64,000 bases of DNA from Rhodococcus jostii NBRC 16295. Lineage in GTDB: Bacteria > Actinomycetota > Actinomycetes > Mycobacteriales > Mycobacteriaceae. A program made the position numbers and the translations under genes. Positions 26,341 through 34,608 of the stretch are shown piece after piece; within the stretch, counting starts at the first letter, position 1, and the number at the start of each line of letters is the position of its first letter. The stretch lies in the NCBI RefSeq assembly GCF_001894825.1, contig NZ_BCWY01000017.1, positions 1-64,000 of the forward strand. The letters are read 5' to 3'. The notes beneath the pieces are model-generated. The model was not told the DNA's origin and did not search any database. It was given only the letters and a program-made list of their open reading frames with translations.

Positions 26341-27860
26341 CAGAACAGTCCCTTCGGCGACTTCGGTGCCCGCGCGAGGACGTCGCCGGTGACGGTGAAG
26401 GTGAGCTGGCCGAGTTCGCCGGGCTTCAGTTCGGCGGCACGATATGCGGCGTCGAGGAAGCGGTCCTGCTCGGCCGGCGCGATCACGCCGTCGGCGAGGG
26501 TCCGGAACTTGGCGGCGTACTGGTCTCGTGCGAACGGCCGGGCCCCGAGCGGATGCGCGTCGGCGACGGCGAGTTCGTCGACGATCACCTCACCGTTCTT
26601 CAGCGTGATCTCGGCGCGGGCGCCGAACGCCTTCTCGTCCGGATCGGTCGAGTGGTAGCGACGCGTCCACTCCGGATCCTCGGCGGTGGAGATCTTGTTC
26701 CACAGTTCGATCGTGTCGGGGCGCTGCGCCCGTTCGGGGGCGTAGGAGCGCTCGTGGTGCCACGTGCCGTCCTGCAGGGCGACGGCGAAGATGTACATCA
26801 CCGAGTGGTCCAGGGTTTCCCGGGAGGCGGTGGGGTCGAACTTCTGCGGGTCGTTCGAGCCGGTGCCGATCACGACGTGGGTGTGGTGGCTGGTGTGCAG
26901 GACGATCGACGCGATCTGCGACAGATCACCGATCCGGTCGCGCATCCGGCGGGCGAGGTCGATCGGCGCCTGGCTCTGGTATTCGGCCGAGTGTTCCTTG
27001 GTGTAGCTGTCGAGGATCGCCCGCTTGTCCTCACCCGGGCCGGGCAGCGGAACGTGGTATTCCTTGTCCGGTCCGCCGAGCAGCCACGCGATGACACCGT
27101 CCTCACCCTCCCAGATCGGCGACGGCGACCCCTCGCCGCGCATCGCCCGATCCACGGACTCGACGGCCACCTTGCCGGCGAGTGCCGGCGCGTACGCCTT
27201 CCAGCTGGAGATCTCCCCCTTACGCGACTGCCGCGTCGCCGTCGTCAGGTGCAGGGCCTGACCGATCGCCTGGTACACCGTCTCCGTTTCGAGACCGAGG
27301 GCGGTGCCGATCCCGGCCGCGGCCGACGGCCCGAGATGCGCGACGTGGTCGATCTTGTGCTCGTGCAGAGAGATTGCGCGCACCAGGTCGATCTGGACCT
27401 CGTAGCCGGTGGCGAGACCGCGGATCAGGTCGCGTCCGCCGAGTCCGGCGTGCTGGGCGACCGCGAGGATCGGCGGAATGTTGTCACCGGGATGCGAGTA
27501 CTCGGCGGCCAGGAACGTGTCGTGGAAGTCGAGTTCACGCACCGCGACCCCGTTGGCCCATGCCGCCCACTCCGGCGAGTAGGTGCCGTCGATCCCGAAC
27601 ACCGTCGCGCCGTGCGTGTTCGATGACGACTGGCTGTAGGGATGCGACTGCGCCTGCGCCCGGGCGTTGGACACCGGGCGGCGGGTCAGCGAGGCCGCGG
27701 CAACGGCGGCGTTGTCGATGATCCGGTTGACGATCATCTCCGCCGTCGCCGTCGACACCTCGACAGGATCGGTGGCGACTTCCGCAATCTTCCAGGCCAG
27801 GTGCTCGTCCTTGGGGAACTCCTCCGCCGAGCGTCGCGTGCGTACGAGATGTGTCTTCAT
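26340..27860 (-). CDS. prpD: 2-methylcitrate dehydratase
   Basis: A 506-residue MmgE/PrpD enzyme that dehydrates 2-methylcitrate to 2-methyl-cis-aconitate. It starts [28 protein letters not shown], the usual PrpD N-terminus, followed by the helical region with NAAVAAASL and the middle [23 protein letters not shown]. Of two adjacent ATG codons, the second (27860) has the better spacing to GGAGG. It is the first gene of prpDBC, divergent from prpR over 180 nt. Its activity removes propionyl-CoA from odd-chain lipid, sterol or amino-acid catabolism. Confidence 0.93.
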   Translation of the reverse strand: MKTHLVRTRRSAEEFPKDEHLAWKIAEVATDPVEVSTATAEMIVNRIIDNAAVAAASLTRRPVSNARAQAQSHPYSQSSSNTHGATVFGIDGTYSPEWAAWANGVAVRELDFHDTFLAAEYSHPGDNIPPILAVAQHAGLGGRDLIRGLATGYEVQIDLVRAISLHEHKIDHVAHLGPSAAAGIGTALGLETETVYQAIGQALHLTTATRQSRKGEISSWKAYAPALAGKVAVESVDRAMRGEGSPSPIWEGEDGVIAWLLGGPDKEYHVPLPGPGEDKRAILDSYTKEHSAEYQSQAPIDLARRMRDRIGDLSQIASIVLHTSHHTHVVIGTGSNDPQKFDPTASRETLDHSVMYIFAVALQDGTWHHERSYAPERAQRPDTIELWNKISTAEDPEWTRRYHSTDPDEKAFGARAEITLKNGEVIVDELAVADAHPLGARPFARDQYAAKFRTLADGVIAPAEQDRFLDAAYRAAELKPGELGQLTFTVTGDVLARAPKSPKGLF

Positions 27861-27968
27861 CATGTCCTCCGTGGTCCTCGTCCTGCCTCCTTTCGCACGG
27901 TACGCAGAGGCTAGAGGCCGAGAAAGGCCTCACAAAGGCCTATTAGTGCGTATCGAACCGGGCAATCC

Positions 27969-27995
27969 TGCGAATGCTGCGAATGCTGCGAATGC
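27969..27995 (+). promoter_or_regulatory. Three tandem 9-bp repeats, probable PrpR operator
   Basis: The sequence TGCGAATGC occurs three times head to tail (27969-27977, 27978-27986, 27987-27995) in the 180-nt prpD/prpR divergent region. Two copies of AAAGGCCT lie nearby at 27923 and 27934. Spacing of 9 nt is close to one helical turn, so a cooperative regulator array is plausible. PrpR/RamB regulators in related genera recognise TTTGCAAA-like sites, to which TGCGAA is similar. Confidence 0.55.
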
Positions 27996-28040
27996 GGTTT
28001 GGGTACTGTCTGGGGGCGCGGTGCGGGAGGAGCGGAACGC

Positions 28041-29465
28041 ATGAAGAAGATGTACGCGGGGCCCAGACTGCGGCGGCTCCGGGAGGAACGCCGACTGTCG
28101 CAGCTGGCCCTCGCCAAAACTCTCGGGCTGTCGCCGAGCTACGTCAATCAGCTCGAGAACGACCAGCGCCCGCTCACGGTGCCGGTACTGCTCAAGCTCA
28201 ACGAGGTGTTCGACCTCGACGTCCAGTTCTTCGCCTCCGACACCGATGCCCGCCTGGTCGCGGACGTGCACGAGGCGCTCGCGGACACGTCGGAGTCCGG
28301 CGAGGTCTCGTTGGCGGAGATCGACGAACTCGTCGCCCGGATGCCGTCCGTTGGGCGCACACTCGTGATGCTGCACCGCCGGCTGCGGGCGACCACCGAT
28401 CAACTCGACCAGTTCTCGGCGCAGATCGCCGGGGACGCGGCCCCGGATCCGGCGCACGTGCCGATGCCGTACGAGGAGGTGCGGGACTTCTTCTATGATC
28501 GGCGCAACCACATCGGCCGCCTCGACGACGCCGCCGAGGCGATGTTCACCGGCAACGGACTGTCGATCGGCGCGCTCGACCTGCAGCTGGCCCGCATCCT
28601 CCGCGACCGGCACGGGGTGACGGTGCGCATCCGCACCGACGAACCGGATCAGCTGGGCCCCAAGCGACTGTACGACGCCGAGGCAGGCACACTGACGCTC
28701 GCCCGTCGACTCACCGCCGGTCAGCGCGCATTCCAGATCGCGATGCAGGTGGCGTTCTTCACTCAGTCGGAGACGATCGACGCGATTGTCGCCGAGGACG
28801 AGTCGCTGACCGCCGAATCCGCCGCGCTCGCGCGAATCGGGTTGGCCCACTACTTCGCCGGCGCCCTGATCCTGCCCTACACACTGTTTCTGGGTGCCGC
28901 CGAATCACTGCGCTACGACATCGACCTGCTGAGCCTGAAATTCGAGGTGGGGTTCGAGACGATCTGTCACCGACTGTCGACGCTGCAGCGGCCGGGGCAG
29001 CGCGGGGTTCCGTTCTTCTTCGTCCGCACCGACCGCGCCGGGAACATCTCGAAACGTCAGTCCGCCACCGCGTTCCACTTCTCGCGGGTAGGTGGTAGCT
29101 GTCCGCTGTGGGTGGTCCACGAGGCGTTCGCGAACCCCGGCCGCATCCTCACGCAGGTGTCCAAGATGCCCGACGGACGCGCGTACCTGTGGATGGCCCG
29201 CACCACCCACAGCGGTGGCCTCGGCTACCTCGCTCCGGAGCGGAATTTCGCGATCGGCCTCGGCTGCGACATCGGGTACGCCGATCGGCTGGTCTATTCT
29301 CGCGGTATCCAGACGGACGACCCGAGCACGGTCGTGCCGATCGGCGCTGGGTGCAAGGTGTGCGACCGGCCCGCGTGCGCGCAGCGCGCCTTCCCCCGGT
29401 TGGGCCGGGCCGTCCTGGTCAACGAGGACAGCAGCGGCCATCTTCCGTATCCGCAGGGCCCGTAG
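28041..29465 (+). CDS. prpR: PrpR-type transcriptional regulator (HTH-XRE, short-chain fatty acyl)
   Basis: A 474-residue regulator. The N-terminal XRE HTH (residues 7-62; QLALAKTLGLSPSYVNQLENDQRPL) is followed by an IrrE-like middle domain and a C-terminal DUF2083 (short-chain fatty-acyl regulator) domain with the Cys cluster CKVCDRPACAQ, as in mycobacterial PrpR/RamB. Such proteins sense propionyl-CoA and activate prp genes. ATG 28041 is behind GGGAGGAG; an upstream frame to 27999 covers the operator repeats and is unlikely. A 48-bp palindromic repeat begins about 10 nt after its stop. Confidence 0.88.
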   Translation: MKKMYAGPRLRRLREERRLSQLALAKTLGLSPSYVNQLENDQRPLTVPVLLKLNEVFDLDVQFFASDTDARLVADVHEALADTSESGEVSLAEIDELVARMPSVGRTLVMLHRRLRATTDQLDQFSAQIAGDAAPDPAHVPMPYEEVRDFFYDRRNHIGRLDDAAEAMFTGNGLSIGALDLQLARILRDRHGVTVRIRTDEPDQLGPKRLYDAEAGTLTLARRLTAGQRAFQIAMQVAFFTQSETIDAIVAEDESLTAESAALARIGLAHYFAGALILPYTLFLGAAESLRYDIDLLSLKFEVGFETICHRLSTLQRPGQRGVPFFFVRTDRAGNISKRQSATAFHFSRVGGSCPLWVVHEAFANPGRILTQVSKMPDGRAYLWMARTTHSGGLGYLAPERNFAIGLGCDIGYADRLVYSRGIQTDDPSTVVPIGAGCKVCDRPACAQRAFPRLGRAVLVNEDSSGHLPYPQGP

Positions 29466-29474
29466 GCGCTCCGC

Positions 29475-29522
29475 GCCCGTGCGTGGTTAGCGAGTCTCTG
29501 GACTCGTCAACCGCGCACGGGC
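29475..29522 (+). repeat. 48-bp palindromic repeat, copy 1
   Basis: Outer arms GCCCGTGCGTGGTT and AACCGCGCACGGGC with the centre GAGTCTCTGGACTC. It follows the prpR stop codon; the short hairpin GGCGC-TCC-GCGCC lies between stop and repeat. Same family as 33573, 42259, 43328, 56748, 58826 and 62985. Confidence 0.9.
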
Positions 29523-29606
29523 GGTAACGCTCGTCACGATTCCGGCGAATAGGACTTCGGATGCTCCTTCGTTCGGAGTGGGCGCCTGCGATTCGGGTGG
29601 GGGCAC

Positions 29607-30953
29607 ATGCGGGACGGGGCGGACAGGCGCAAGGACCACTGGACGACAGGTCTGGTCGTGGTGTCGATCATGGCGTGCGGGGTGATCGTCGCGGGACTGC
29701 TCGACTCCGGGTCCGGCACGGCCACGGTCGAGGACGCTCCCGGATTTCCGTCGTACATCACCCCGACGGTCGAGTACCCCGTCGACATTCCCGGTTGCGA
29801 CGCTGTGGAACCACCGTCCGCGGGCGAAACTTTCGGCATCTCGATCTTCGGAGAGCAGAGCTACGACAACCCGCGCTTCCCGTGGTTCTCGGCACTGAAG
29901 GCGTCGGCCATGACCGCCGCCGTCCTCGACGCTCTGCCGGAGGCAGTGGCGATTCCCCTCGTCAGCCCCACCGAGTCGCTGCTGTTCGAGCCGATTCCGG
30001 TGTACGACCAGCCGGAGACACCGGACTTCGAGGACGACTTCGGCGGCGTCACCAGTGCCCGGGGACCACTGCTCCGCGACTCGGCGCCCGGGTCGCTGTG
30101 GCTGTCGGTCAGCAACGCGAACCGGCCGATTCCGCCGTGTGTGGCCGGGGAACTCGACCGTCGGACGACTCTGCCCGACGGCACGGTTCTGGATGCGGAC
30201 GACACCTGGACCGAGTACGACGGCAACCGCACGCTGTCCCGTAGTGTCGCCGGCTACTTCCCGGACGGCACCTGGATCCATGCCAACGCGACCGACGAGA
30301 ACTTCGCGGAGTCCGACCCGGGCACGAAGTACAGCGGGCAGATCCCCCTGTCGACCGAGGAACTCACCGCCATCGTGCTGCGGCCCGAACTGCGGGTGAG
30401 CACACCGGTTCCCGCGGGCACCCCGCCTCCCCCGACGTCGTGTGGGTCCGGGATCGGCTCCGAGAACGACGGACCGGCACTGACTCGCGAGGATCTCGAC
30501 CGGTTGAATTCCGTCCTCGACGCCGCCTGGGGCGAGCAGAGCGTCGCGCTGTCGAAACCGCTCGGCTCGCTGCAACTGGCCGAGTACAGCGACAACTCGG
30601 TGTGCGAGGACATCGAGGTGGTCACTCCCGGATCCGAGGGCACCCTGGGCTTCGCGATCGAGGGCGGTTACACCATTCCCGCCGAGCCGGACAAGTACGA
30701 CCCGTCCTATGATCCGCAGGCCGCGAAGGCCACCCGGCTGCCCGACGGCTCGGTGCTGGAGCGGCGGGACGGGTACACGTCCACGGGGTCCGAGCCCGGA
30801 ACACCGTCCGTCACCGAGGCCGGCCGCTACGTCACGCTGACGCGGCCGTCGGGCACCCAGGTTTCGGTCAGCTCGACGACGACCGCCCCGGCCACCCCGC
30901 TGCCGTTCGAGCTTCTCGAATCCCTGGCGACGACACCCGGACTGGAGCTGTAG
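29607..30953 (+). CDS. Membrane-anchored extracellular protein of unknown function
   Basis: A 448-residue protein with a short cytoplasmic N-terminus, one transmembrane segment (residues 15-33) and a large external part that contains several Cys residues (e.g. IPGCD, PPCVAGE, PTSCGSG, NSVCED). Two related LPDGTVL/LPDGSVL blocks hint at an internal repeat. There is no enzyme motif or known family. The stop is followed 5 nt later by the start of an anchored beta-propeller protein, so the two are cotranscribed and may work together outside the membrane. Confidence 0.65.
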   Translation: MRDGADRRKDHWTTGLVVVSIMACGVIVAGLLDSGSGTATVEDAPGFPSYITPTVEYPVDIPGCDAVEPPSAGETFGISIFGEQSYDNPRFPWFSALKASAMTAAVLDALPEAVAIPLVSPTESLLFEPIPVYDQPETPDFEDDFGGVTSARGPLLRDSAPGSLWLSVSNANRPIPPCVAGELDRRTTLPDGTVLDADDTWTEYDGNRTLSRSVAGYFPDGTWIHANATDENFAESDPGTKYSGQIPLSTEELTAIVLRPELRVSTPVPAGTPPPPTSCGSGIGSENDGPALTREDLDRLNSVLDAAWGEQSVALSKPLGSLQLAEYSDNSVCEDIEVVTPGSEGTLGFAIEGGYTIPAEPDKYDPSYDPQAAKATRLPDGSVLERRDGYTSTGSEPGTPSVTEAGRYVTLTRPSGTQVSVSSTTTAPATPLPFELLESLATTPGLEL

Positions 30954-30958
30954 GCGTC

Positions 30959-32407
30959 ATGGTCCTCGACAAGAGCACTCGAAACCTGTGGGCCGCAGCG
31001 CTCGTGGCGGCCGTGACGGTGGCCGGAGCGGTCACCACCGTGGTCGCACACGAACCGGCGTACCCCGAGGTGAACATCCCCGGGCTGACCGGCTGGGTGG
31101 GTCCCGCCGCTCCGGAGGCGTCCCCGAACGCACCGGGAGCGGAGTGGTCACTGGATGCGGCCGCCACGTACGACCGACAGTTCGCGGTCTTCCGCAAACC
31201 CGGGTCCGGCGGCGGATTCGACTCGGGCGAGCCGGGTTTCGTCGACGCCGGAGACGTGCTGGTGACCATGATCGGATTGGTGAACCAGGAGACGTCGGGG
31301 CTGGACGAGACCAGGCTGGTCGGGGTGGACGCCGACACCGGGACGGTGCGGTGGGCAACGCCGGTCGAGTCGCTGGGCGGGTGCGCCGGCGCTCTCGCCG
31401 CCGGCCGGTTGGTCTGTTACACGACCCCGTTCGAGGGCGCGCCCGTTCTCCTCGCCGTCGACACCGAGACCGGGTCCGTGACCCGCACTGCCACCGACTG
31501 GACGATCCTCGCGCTGACGGTCGCCGACGACTGGCTGTACGTCATGGAAGGCGACCCGGAATCCGACGACATCCGGGTGCACAGCGGCGTCCCCACCGAT
31601 CCCGATGCGCGCTGGTCCCAGCGTTTCGATCTCGGTTCGGCGTGGGAGGACGCGTTCGGCCACCTCATGAGCACCGACCACGGTCAGGGAGTGCTCGAAC
31701 TCGGCGGCGAGGTGGCGGGGTTCGATCTCGCAACCGGACGTCCGACGTTCACCCGCACGCTGCCCGACTGCACGCAGTCCGCTCGGGCCACCGAGGGCGG
31801 GGTGGTCGTCCGTGTCCGCAGCGACTGCAGTCTCAGCAGGGTGCTCGGCTCGGAGGCCGTCGATCGCACCGGTCGCGTCATCGCGACGTCGGGCGTGGAA
31901 GCCGTGCACACCCTCGACATCGACCACCCCACCGACACCACCGTTCCGGTGTTGCTCGGTGACGGCGCCTACGACCGTACGACGGGCGAACTGCGGTGGA
32001 CGAGCCCCGATCTCGTGTCGACGCCGCACGTCAATACGCCGGAGTCGTACGGTCCGAACGCGACGCAGGGCACCGCGTTTGCCGTCGTCGGTGACGTCGC
32101 GTTGCTGCGCGACATCGAGGGCCGGACCCGAGCCGCCGTCGACCTGAGGACGGGGGAACGGCTGTGGCGCCGGGACTCCGACGCGTACGGCACCGTGATC
32201 GCCGCAGAGGGCGACACCGTGGTCGTGCTGGAATCGGACACCCTGCGCGCCGAGAACGCGCGGTCCGGCGAGGAACTGTGGTCACTTCCGCTGCAGACGG
32301 TGATCGACGACGACTCGTGGGGCAGCACGCCCGTCGTCGCGGCGTCGGATACCCGCCTGGTCTACATGACGTCGGGGTCGATGGTCGGTTTGAGTTCGGC
32401 CGAGTGA
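30959..32407 (+). CDS. PQQ-like beta-propeller protein, membrane-anchored
   Basis: A 482-residue protein with a signal-anchor (residues 10-30). The outside part has repeated blades with PQQ-type signatures: VGVDADTGTVRWATP, VDTETGSVTRT, DLRTGERLWRRD and AENARSGEELWSLPL. Such propellers bind ligands or act as scaffolds; quinoprotein catalytic residues are not evident. Its start is 5 nt after the upstream gene, indicating an operon of two envelope proteins. The 3' end is 11 nt from the convergent methyltransferase gene. Confidence 0.75.
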   Translation: MVLDKSTRNLWAAALVAAVTVAGAVTTVVAHEPAYPEVNIPGLTGWVGPAAPEASPNAPGAEWSLDAAATYDRQFAVFRKPGSGGGFDSGEPGFVDAGDVLVTMIGLVNQETSGLDETRLVGVDADTGTVRWATPVESLGGCAGALAAGRLVCYTTPFEGAPVLLAVDTETGSVTRTATDWTILALTVADDWLYVMEGDPESDDIRVHSGVPTDPDARWSQRFDLGSAWEDAFGHLMSTDHGQGVLELGGEVAGFDLATGRPTFTRTLPDCTQSARATEGGVVVRVRSDCSLSRVLGSEAVDRTGRVIATSGVEAVHTLDIDHPTDTTVPVLLGDGAYDRTTGELRWTSPDLVSTPHVNTPESYGPNATQGTAFAVVGDVALLRDIEGRTRAAVDLRTGERLWRRDSDAYGTVIAAEGDTVVVLESDTLRAENARSGEELWSLPLQTVIDDDSWGSTPVVAASDTRLVYMTSGSMVGLSSAE

Positions 32408-32418
32408 CACACCCCGGG

Positions 32419-33552
32419 CTACCCGGTGGGCGCGTCCTGTGCACCGAGCCGCCACAGCGACGTCACTTCCCGCTTACGAGCGGCGTGGAGCGCGTCCGAG
32501 CGGTCCGAGACCTTGCCGTGCCGTGGCGAGACGTCCCGTCGGCCGAGGACGGTCAGGCCGGCGTCGTCGATCAGGGCCAGCAGGTCGTCGCGGGTCCGCA
32601 GGCCGAGGTGTTCGGCGATGTCGGACAGGATGAGCCAGCCCTCTCCCCCGGGCTCGAGGTGCTCGGCCAGGCCGCCCAGGAATCCGCGGAGCATCCGGCT
32701 GTCCGGGTCGTAGATCGCGTACTCGATCGGTGAGGTGGGCCGGGCGGGAATCCACGGCGGGTTGCACACGACCAGCGGCGCCCTGCCCTCGGGGAACAGA
32801 TCTGTTTCCACCACCCGCACCCGGTCGGCGTATCCGAGTCGGTCCAGATTGGCCCGGGCGCAGGCGAGTGCGTTCGCGTCGAGTTCGGTCGCGGTCACCT
32901 TCTCGACACCGCGGTGGGCGAGTACGGCGGCCAGCACCCCGGTGCCGGTGCCGATGTCGAACGCCGAGGTCAGGGACGGGAGCGGGGTGTCGGCGACGAG
33001 GTCCACGTATTCGCCGCGAATGGGTGAGAACACGCCGTAGCCGGGATGGATCCGCGCACCGAGCGCGGGGATTTCGACGCCCTTCTTCTGCCACTCGTGG
33101 GCGCCGATCGCCCCCAGCAGGTCACGCAGACTGCTGACGGTGGGCTGATCCGTCGGTCCGTACGCCTCGAGCACGGCCTGCCGCACGTCGGGGGCGCGGC
33201 GCAACGGGACGGTCTGGTCGGCGTCGAACGGCACCAGCAGCATCCCGAGGATGCCCGCCCGCCGCGACTGCGTCTGCCTGTGCAGGTGGAACGCCGTCGC
33301 CGGATCGGTCGACGTCTTGCGGGACTTACGGTCGGCACGGGCGGCGACGGCGGTACCGAGTTGGCGGGCGTTGTGGAAGTCACCGCGCCACAGCAGCGCC
33401 GTCCCCTCACACGCGAGGCGGTAGGCCTCGTCGGCGGTCATCGAGTCGTCGGCCACCCGGACCTTCTTCGGGGGCGTCGCGCCGCTGGTGGACCGCCACA
33501 CCGCCGAATGCTCGATGCCGTCCTCGGTCCAGCGGACGAACTCGGTTTCCAT
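32419..33552 (-). CDS. SAM-dependent methyltransferase (PrmC/HemK-like domain)
   Basis: A 377-residue protein. The C-terminal half has the Rossmann motif AFDIGTGTGVLAAVLAHRG and the catalytic CNPPWIP (NPPY/W motif) seen in methyltransferases acting on amide or amine nitrogen. The N-terminal half (VRVADDSMTADEAYRLACEG; LLGAIGAHEWQKKGVEIP) is specific to this actinobacterial family. The substrate is unknown; a glutamine or base N-methylation role is possible. The start is ATG 33552. A palindromic repeat copy lies in its upstream region, at the 3' end of the next gene. Confidence 0.85.
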   Translation of the reverse strand: METEFVRWTEDGIEHSAVWRSTSGATPPKKVRVADDSMTADEAYRLACEGTALLWRGDFHNARQLGTAVAARADRKSRKTSTDPATAFHLHRQTQSRRAGILGMLLVPFDADQTVPLRRAPDVRQAVLEAYGPTDQPTVSSLRDLLGAIGAHEWQKKGVEIPALGARIHPGYGVFSPIRGEYVDLVADTPLPSLTSAFDIGTGTGVLAAVLAHRGVEKVTATELDANALACARANLDRLGYADRVRVVETDLFPEGRAPLVVCNPPWIPARPTSPIEYAIYDPDSRMLRGFLGGLAEHLEPGGEGWLILSDIAEHLGLRTRDDLLALIDDAGLTVLGRRDVSPRHGKVSDRSDALHAARKREVTSLWRLGAQDAPTG

Positions 33553-33572
33553 CGCACAACCATAGGCCTGCG

Positions 33573-33620
33573 GCCCGTGAGTGGTTGACGAGTGCAGGGA
33601 CTCGTCAACCACGCACGGGC
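33573..33620 (-). repeat. 48-bp palindromic repeat, copy 2
   Basis: GCCCGTGAGTGGTTGACG arm and matching AACCACGCACGGGC arm, with centre GAGTGCAGGGACTC, the reverse complement of copy 4's centre, so it is in minus orientation. It follows the minus-strand quinone-oxidoreductase stop, with the mini hairpin GGCGGC-TCC-GCCGCC between. Confidence 0.9.
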
Positions 33621-33632
33621 GGCGGAGCCGCC

Positions 33633-34607
33633 TCACCGCAGGGTGAGGACACTCTTCCCGACGGTGCGGCGGTGTTCGAGGTCGAGCAGTGCGTCGGCGG
33701 CCGCCTCGAAGGGATAGACCGTCGGCTCGGGCACCGTGAGTGCACCCGATGCCAGGAGGGGCGCCAGTTCGCTCCACTGCGACGACAGCCGTCCCGGATC
33801 CTCGGCCCACCACGAACCCCACGCGACGCCCACGACGGACGCGTTCTTCAGGAGGAGCCGGTTCACCTTGACGGACGGGATGTCCCTGCCGGTGAAGCCC
33901 ATGACGAGAACCCTGCCGCCGGTGGCGAGGGAGCGGATGCTGTCGGTGAAGCGATCGCCCCCGACCGGGTCGACCACGACGTCCACGCCACGACCGCCGG
34001 TGATCGCGTGGACCTCGTCGCGCCAGTTGTCGGTGGAGACGACGTCCGACGCGCCGAGACTCCGCACGTAGGCCGCCTTCTCCTCGCTGCTGACGACGGC
34101 GATGGTCCGCGACGCGCCGAGGTTCGGGGCGAGGGTGAGTGCGGCGGTGCCGACGCCTCCGGCCGCGCCGTGCACGAGCACCGAATCGCCCTTCTCGAGC
34201 CGGCCTCGGTGGACGAACGCGAAGTGCACCGTGAGGTAGTTGAACAGCAGGGCCGCTCCCCCGGACATCGAGACGGTGTCGGGCAGAGGGAACGTGGAAT
34301 CCGGGGACAACGCGACCACGTCGGCCATCGCGCCGCCCACACCGGTCAGTCCGACGACACGGTCTCCCGGTGAGAATCCGCTTCCGTCGGGCGCCGACCG
34401 CACGATTCCGGCCACCTCGCCGCCGAGGACGAAGGGCAGGTCCGGCTTGTACTGGTACCGGTCCTGGGTGAGAAGCAGATCCGGAAACGACACCCCGACC
34501 GCGTGAACGTCGACCAGTAGGGTGGTTTCGTCCGCGACGGGGTCGTCGATCTCGACCGCGGTCAGCGCCCGGGGACCGTCGAGTGCGGTCACCATCATTG
34601 CGCGCAA
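33633..34607 (-). CDS. Quinone oxidoreductase-like MDR protein
   Basis: A 324-residue medium-chain dehydrogenase/reductase without the zinc ligands, of the NADPH:quinone oxidoreductase group. It has the GroES-like N-terminal domain (GGEVAGIVRSA), then the NADP-binding motif HGAAGGVGTAAL and VVDPVGGDRF. The start is uncertain: TTG 34607 gives the family-like MRAMMVTALDGP, while ATG 34598 is shorter by three residues. It follows the CoA ligase by 1-10 nt, so it belongs to the transporter-ligase operon, perhaps as an enoyl reductase or detoxifying reductase. Confidence 0.82.
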   Translation of the reverse strand: MRAMMVTALDGPRALTAVEIDDPVADETTLLVDVHAVGVSFPDLLLTQDRYQYKPDLPFVLGGEVAGIVRSAPDGSGFSPGDRVVGLTGVGGAMADVVALSPDSTFPLPDTVSMSGGAALLFNYLTVHFAFVHRGRLEKGDSVLVHGAAGGVGTAALTLAPNLGASRTIAVVSSEEKAAYVRSLGASDVVSTDNWRDEVHAITGGRGVDVVVDPVGGDRFTDSIRSLATGGRVLVMGFTGRDIPSVKVNRLLLKNASVVGVAWGSWWAEDPGRLSSQWSELAPLLASGALTVPEPTVYPFEAAADALLDLEHRRTVGKSVLTLR

Positions 34608-34608
34608 C

